Both the position numbers and the translations under genes were made by a program. Positions 13,420 through 17,061 of a DNA stretch of 17,061 nt are shown one piece after another. Source of the DNA: Desulfobacula sp. (GTDB lineage Bacteria > Desulfobacterota > Desulfobacteria > Desulfobacterales > Desulfobacteraceae); assembly GCA_029940245.1 (NCBI GenBank), contig JAOZRF010000007.1, forward strand, positions 1 to 17,061, written 5' to 3'. Under the pieces are notes generated by a model. That model had not been told where the DNA came from and searched no databases. It saw only the letters and a list, made by a program, of their open reading frames with translations. Position 1 is the stretch's first letter, and each line of letters starts with the position of its first letter.

Positions 13420-15483
13420 ATGACTTCAATAATTGGTCCGGCAAGTTTTAAACTTTTTGGGATATTCCCCGCAGCAATATTGTCATTTATAATACCTGTG
13501 GTCGGGATAGGGATTTTTGCTTATATCATGGCCAGGCGAATCGCACCACTTGTGAGGTCAAACCCGGATAACCGGTTTGACCATATCGGAAAAAGGGTGC
13601 AAAATCTTATCTTTGTCTGGCTGGGGCAGATGAGGCAACCAAGATACATGCTGGCAGGTGTGCTTCATATCTCCATTTTTGCCGGGTTCTTAATTTTGTC
13701 CATTCGTTCTAGTTCACTTGTTATTATCGGTCTTTCAGATGGATTTGTATTGCCCGGTTTTGGTGGATTTTTAGGCAATATCTATAATTTTATAAAGGAT
13801 TATGCTGCAACCATTGTCCTTGTTGCCTGTATCATTGCATCTATCAGAAGGGGGATCTTTAAACCCAAACGATATGCCGTTCCGGAAAAATATGGCAAGG
13901 ATCATACGTCAGAAGCTGTATTTGTATTGGGGATTATTGCAACACTGATGATTTCAGAAAGTCTTTTTGAAGCTTCCCAGCTTGCCTATGAATTCCAGCA
14001 TACCGGTGCGGAGCATTTTTTAGCGCCGTTGTCTCTGGTCTGGATATTCAGGGCAATTCTTTCTTCGGTCCCTCAAAATTTTCTCCAGGGGCTTCATATT
14101 TTTACTTATTTTGTTCATGATTTGACATTTTTCTTTTTCTTGTGCTTTTTACCCCTGGGAAAACATTTTCACGTGATTACATCTATTTTTAACGTCTTTT
14201 TCATGAGGGTTAAAAAAGGTAAAATAAAACCGGTCATGTATGGGGTTTCCGATGACAAACTGGATGATCTTGAATCTTTTGGTGTTAAAAAACTTGAAGA
14301 TTTTACCTGGAAGCATATGCTGGATTTTTACTCGTGTGCCGATTGCGGCAGGTGTTCTGATCAATGTCCTGCCAATGCCGTGGGTCGTCCTTTATCACCC
14401 CGGTTTATTACCATTAAAGCAAGAGATTTGATGTTTAAAAATTATCCGCTTTCAGGTGAGATATATAAAAGCAGCTTATTGGTACAAGACATTTATACGG
14501 AAGATGAAATCTGGTCCTGCACCACATGTGGTGCCTGTGAAGAAGAGTGCCCCCTGGGGATTGAATACATAGATAAGATAGTTGATTTGAGACGGGGGAT
14601 GGTGGACGAAGGCATGGTACCGCAATCCCTGCAAAAACCTTTGAAAGCCCTGGAAAAAAGGGGTAATCCCTATGGAAAAATGGAGAAAAAGCGGGCGGAC
14701 TGGGCAAAGGATAAAGAATTCAAAGCAAGCTGGCGGATTAAAGACCTTGCCAGGGATAAAGCAGATGTTCTTTATTTTGTGGACAGTATTACATCCTATG
14801 ATGATAATATCCAGAACATTGCCAGACGGACATCCATTATTCTTAAAAAAGCAGATATTGATTTTGGTATCCTTGGTAAACTGGAAAAGGACAGCGGCAA
14901 TGAGGTTTTGCGGTTTGGCGAGGAGATGCTGTACCAGGATTTAAAAGAGCAGAATACTGATGCAATAAAGGCAACGGGTGTCAAGCAGATTGTGACGGCA
15001 GACCCCCATGCCTATAATGCATTGAAAAATGATTATGACGGCCTTCCTCCTGTTAAGCATATCAGCCAGGTGGTTGCCCGGAAAATTAAATCCGGTGAAC
15101 TTGACCTTAAACCCTGCCGGAATCCTGAGAAGGTCTATGTCTATCATGATCCATGCTATCTGGGCCGGCACAATGGGGTGTATGAAGAACCCAGACAGGC
15201 CATGGATGCCATTGAAGGGTTAACAAGAGTGGAACTTGAAAAGAGCCGTGATCGATCCTTCTGCTGCGGCGGTGGCGGGTTGATGCTTTTTTATGAACCG
15301 GAAGAAGACACAAGAATGGGTGTTTTAAGAGTCAATATGGCTGCTGAGGCCGGAGCAACTGTCATTGTAACTGCCTGTCCCTTTTGCCTGGTGAATATCC
15401 AGGATGCGATCAAGGTCGCAGGAAAAGAAGGCCAGATAGAAGCTTTGGATTTTACAGAACTTATTGAGCAGCACTTATATTAA
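13420..15483 (+). CDS. Membrane Fe-S oxidoreductase, probable EtfAB:menaquinone oxidoreductase (EMO-type)
   Basis: The 687-residue protein joins an N-terminal cytochrome-b/NarI-like membrane part (helices about 18-37, 80-104, 128-146, 166-186 and 222-262; candidate heme histidines H83, H226, H233) to a heterodisulfide-reductase-like soluble part. The soluble part has two ferredoxin motifs, C306-C309-C312-C316 and C367-C370-C373-C377, then two CCG domains. The second CCG domain is intact: C579, C615-C616, C653 and C656. The first is degenerate: expected cysteines are S456, D491-S492, D528 and A531. Relatives next to etfBA in syntrophs and Geobacter move electrons from reduced ETF to menaquinone during acyl-CoA oxidation. 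GGGAGGT supports the start. etfB begins 36 bases downstream, so an operon is likely. Confidence 0.88.
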   Translation: MTSIIGPASFKLFGIFPAAILSFIIPVVGIGIFAYIMARRIAPLVRSNPDNRFDHIGKRVQNLIFVWLGQMRQPRYMLAGVLHISIFAGFLILSIRSSSLVIIGLSDGFVLPGFGGFLGNIYNFIKDYAATIVLVACIIASIRRGIFKPKRYAVPEKYGKDHTSEAVFVLGIIATLMISESLFEASQLAYEFQHTGAEHFLAPLSLVWIFRAILSSVPQNFLQGLHIFTYFVHDLTFFFFLCFLPLGKHFHVITSIFNVFFMRVKKGKIKPVMYGVSDDKLDDLESFGVKKLEDFTWKHMLDFYSCADCGRCSDQCPANAVGRPLSPRFITIKARDLMFKNYPLSGEIYKSSLLVQDIYTEDEIWSCTTCGACEEECPLGIEYIDKIVDLRRGMVDEGMVPQSLQKPLKALEKRGNPYGKMEKKRADWAKDKEFKASWRIKDLARDKADVLYFVDSITSYDDNIQNIARRTSIILKKADIDFGILGKLEKDSGNEVLRFGEEMLYQDLKEQNTDAIKATGVKQIVTADPHAYNALKNDYDGLPPVKHISQVVARKIKSGELDLKPCRNPEKVYVYHDPCYLGRHNGVYEEPRQAMDAIEGLTRVELEKSRDRSFCCGGGGLMLFYEPEEDTRMGVLRVNMAAEAGATVIVTACPFCLVNIQDAIKVAGKEGQIEALDFTELIEQHLY

Positions 15484-15519
15484 AAAAACTGACAGACAAT
15501 TGATTTAAAAGGAGGCAAT

Positions 15520-16305
15520 ATGGAGATTTTGGTATGTGTCAAGAGAGTACCGGATACTGCTGAGAATGAATTTGAACTCAATAGTGCGGGGAATGATCTT
15601 GATCGTGATGATCTGGTTTACTCAGTGAATGAATGGGATAATTATGCCGTTGAAGAAGCCATTCAGATTGTTGATAAAGTCGGCGGGAGTGTGACTGTTA
15701 TCACGGTTGGTGATGATGAATCAGAAGAAGTGTTACGGCGTGAGATGGCAATGGGTGCCAACAATGGTATCCTGCTTTCAGATGATGCTTTTGAAGGATC
15801 TGATGGTAAGGGCATTGCAACCATTCTTAAGACAGAAATTGAAAAAGGTAAATACGACCTGATATTATCCGGTGCCCAGGCAGATGAAGGAGCAGGACAG
15901 GTGGGTGGAATGGTTGCGGCAATGCTGGATTATCCCTATGCATCCCTGGTGAATAAAATTGAGGTGAAAGAGGGCAAAATAATAGTGGGCAGAGAGATTG
16001 AGGGTGGAAACCAGGAAATGAATGAAATGCAACTGCCCTGTGTCCTCTCTATCCAGACCGGTATTAATGAGCCCCGCTATGTGGGTATCCGGGGTATCAG
16101 AAAAGTTGCCAGTGTTGACATTCCTGTTAAAGGACCGGGCGACCTTGGTCTTGATGCTGCCATTGTCGGAAAAGCCGGAGCAAAAACCCGAAGAGTTGAT
16201 TACTTTGTTCCTGATACGGGTGAAGGTGCTGAAATGCTTGAAGGCGCAACTGGCGAGATTATTGAAAAGCTGATTGAAAAGCTTAAAGCAAAAGGAGGGC
16301 TATAA
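15520..16305 (+). CDS. etfB: Electron transfer flavoprotein, beta subunit
   Basis: EtfB pairs with EtfA to carry electrons from acyl-CoA dehydrogenases. The 261-residue protein starts MEILVCVKRVPDTAE, typical of the family, and has NEWDNYAVEEA (37-47) and the nucleotide-binding loop ADEGAGQVGG (121-130), which holds AMP in ordinary ETFs and a second FAD in bifurcating ones; the sequence alone does not decide which. LPCVLSIQTGINEPRY (172-187) is the conserved ETF beta signature region. AGGAGG seven bases before the ATG supports the start. It lies between the membrane oxidoreductase and etfA, two bases from the latter, so the trio should be co-expressed. Confidence 0.96.
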   Translation: MEILVCVKRVPDTAENEFELNSAGNDLDRDDLVYSVNEWDNYAVEEAIQIVDKVGGSVTVITVGDDESEEVLRREMAMGANNGILLSDDAFEGSDGKGIATILKTEIEKGKYDLILSGAQADEGAGQVGGMVAAMLDYPYASLVNKIEVKEGKIIVGREIEGGNQEMNEMQLPCVLSIQTGINEPRYVGIRGIRKVASVDIPVKGPGDLGLDAAIVGKAGAKTRRVDYFVPDTGEGAEMLEGATGEIIEKLIEKLKAKGGL

Positions 16306-16307
16306 TC

Positions 16308-17061
16308 ATGACACAGATTTTTGCATATATCCCATTTAATAACGGTGTGGCTGAAGATGTGGCCCTGGAGTATCCGACGGCTGCTGGAAAAATTGATGAA
16401 AAAGCATCCTTAACAGCTATTGTAGCAGGGTCAGGAGCTGATCTTGATAAAGTAGCCAATGAGATGACTGCTATTTATTCGGAAGTGATAAAAATCGACC
16501 ATGCAGATCTTGCCTACCCCAATGCAGACATTGTCCGAAAAGCACTGGTGAATATCATCCCTTCCGATGCTATTTTCCTTGTAGCGCATAATACTTTTGG
16601 AATGGACCTGGGTCCTGGTCTGTCCATTAAGATGGATTGCGCTTATGCCGCGGATATGGTTGATTTTGAGGGAATAGACGGAACAATCTTGAAAGGGATT
16701 CGCCAGGAACTTGGCGGGGCTGTCAGTACCCATGTGACCATTGATATATCTTCCGGCGCGGTTATGACTGTCAGACCCGGTTCTTTTGCTCCCATTGAAG
16801 GCGGATCAGCCAGCGGGTCAGTAAAGGATAAATCAGGTGATGCCGGGGATCTTTCCGCAAAAAGAAAATTTCTTGAGCTTGTTGCGGCAGAAGTGGGAGA
16901 TGTTGACATTACTAAATCTGATGTGCTCGTGTCCGTTGGCCGCGGTATTGAGGATGAAGACAATATTGAAATAGCCCAGGAACTAGCTGAAGCAATGAAC
17001 GCGGTTGTATCCTGTTCAAGGCCTATTGTGGATGCCAAATGGCTTGAGAAATCACGCCAGG
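16308..17061 (+). CDS. etfA: Electron transfer flavoprotein, alpha subunit (3' end outside window)
   Basis: Translation from ATG 16308, two bases after the etfB stop and about nine bases after AGGAGGG, gives 251 codons with no stop before the window edge. The N-terminal domain reads TQIFAYIPFNNGVAEDVALE, then FLVAHNTFGMDLGPGLSIKM and LKGIRQELGGAVSTHV. The start of the FAD-binding domain is visible as VLVSVGRGIEDEDNIEIAQE, followed by SCSRPIVDAKWLE. The remaining part of that domain, including its later FAD-contacting segments, lies beyond the window. EtfA binds FAD and docks to the acyl-CoA dehydrogenases and to the membrane oxidoreductase. Confidence 0.93.
   Translation, partial: MTQIFAYIPFNNGVAEDVALEYPTAAGKIDEKASLTAIVAGSGADLDKVANEMTAIYSEVIKIDHADLAYPNADIVRKALVNIIPSDAIFLVAHNTFGMDLGPGLSIKMDCAYAADMVDFEGIDGTILKGIRQELGGAVSTHVTIDISSGAVMTVRPGSFAPIEGGSASGSVKDKSGDAGDLSAKRKFLELVAAEVGDVDITKSDVLVSVGRGIEDEDNIEIAQELAEAMNAVVSCSRPIVDAKWLEKSRQ

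Noticed and set aside
14149..14984. Several minus-strand open frames opposite the oxidoreductase gene
   Set aside because: The sense frame has clear domain motifs throughout; the antisense frames are unlike any family.
1..17061. CRISPR arrays, tRNA or rRNA genes, complete insertion sequences
   Set aside because: No regular spaced repeats, cloverleaf-like segments, rRNA motifs, transposase motifs or terminal inverted repeats were recognised in reading the window.

Overview
The window looks like chromosomal DNA of a strictly anaerobic deltaproteobacterium of the Desulfobacterales type (Desulfobacula/Desulfobacter-like). Three things point there: moderately AT-rich coding sequence with strong AGGAGG-type ribosome binding sites; a phoH-pgpH-ybeY-pdxJ block; and a membrane Fe-S oxidoreductase directly upstream of etfB-etfA, an arrangement known from anaerobes that oxidise fatty or aromatic acids. 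This is inference from gene content and has not been tested by a search.

Layout. Positions 1-1466 are a decayed, gene-poor stretch. It holds a broken ParB-like partition gene with a parS-like 22-bp palindrome inside its 5' end, a 65-codon orphan coding remnant, and the C-terminal half of an AIM24/TIGR00266-family protein. An intact single-domain response regulator (1450-1848, minus) borders it. Next come a five-domain S1 RNA-binding protein (2067-3536, plus), a convergent hormone-sensitive-lipase-type hydrolase (3540-4433, minus) and a HAD phosphatase (4512-5363, plus).

Positions 5425-9676 are a minus-strand operon, transcribed in the order phoH-like ATPase, pgpH-like HD membrane protein, ybeY, pdxJ. 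It combines RNA maturation, probable cyclic-di-AMP hydrolysis and vitamin B6 synthesis. The first three genes overlap one another. Divergent from it are cvpA and mazG (9784-11084, plus). A class II aldolase-family gene (11094-12383, minus) converges on mazG.

Positions 12384-17061 are the most coherent functional unit: a FadR-like TetR regulator, a membrane EtfAB:quinone oxidoreductase-type Fe-S protein, etfB, and etfA (cut by the window edge). Together they should carry electrons from acyl-CoA dehydrogenases through ETF to the menaquinone pool. The space between the aldolase and the regulator holds two copies of the dyad ATGAAT-N4-ATTCAT. One sits at the regulator's own promoter and one faces the aldolase. 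They look like the regulator's operators and suggest a link between fatty-acid and sugar-phosphate metabolism.

Most notable observations: the oxidoreductase has lost every cysteine of its first CCG motif while keeping the second; the regulator's ATG overlaps an operator-like dyad, which favours a downstream TTG start; and a ParB remnant carries a near-consensus parS palindrome.
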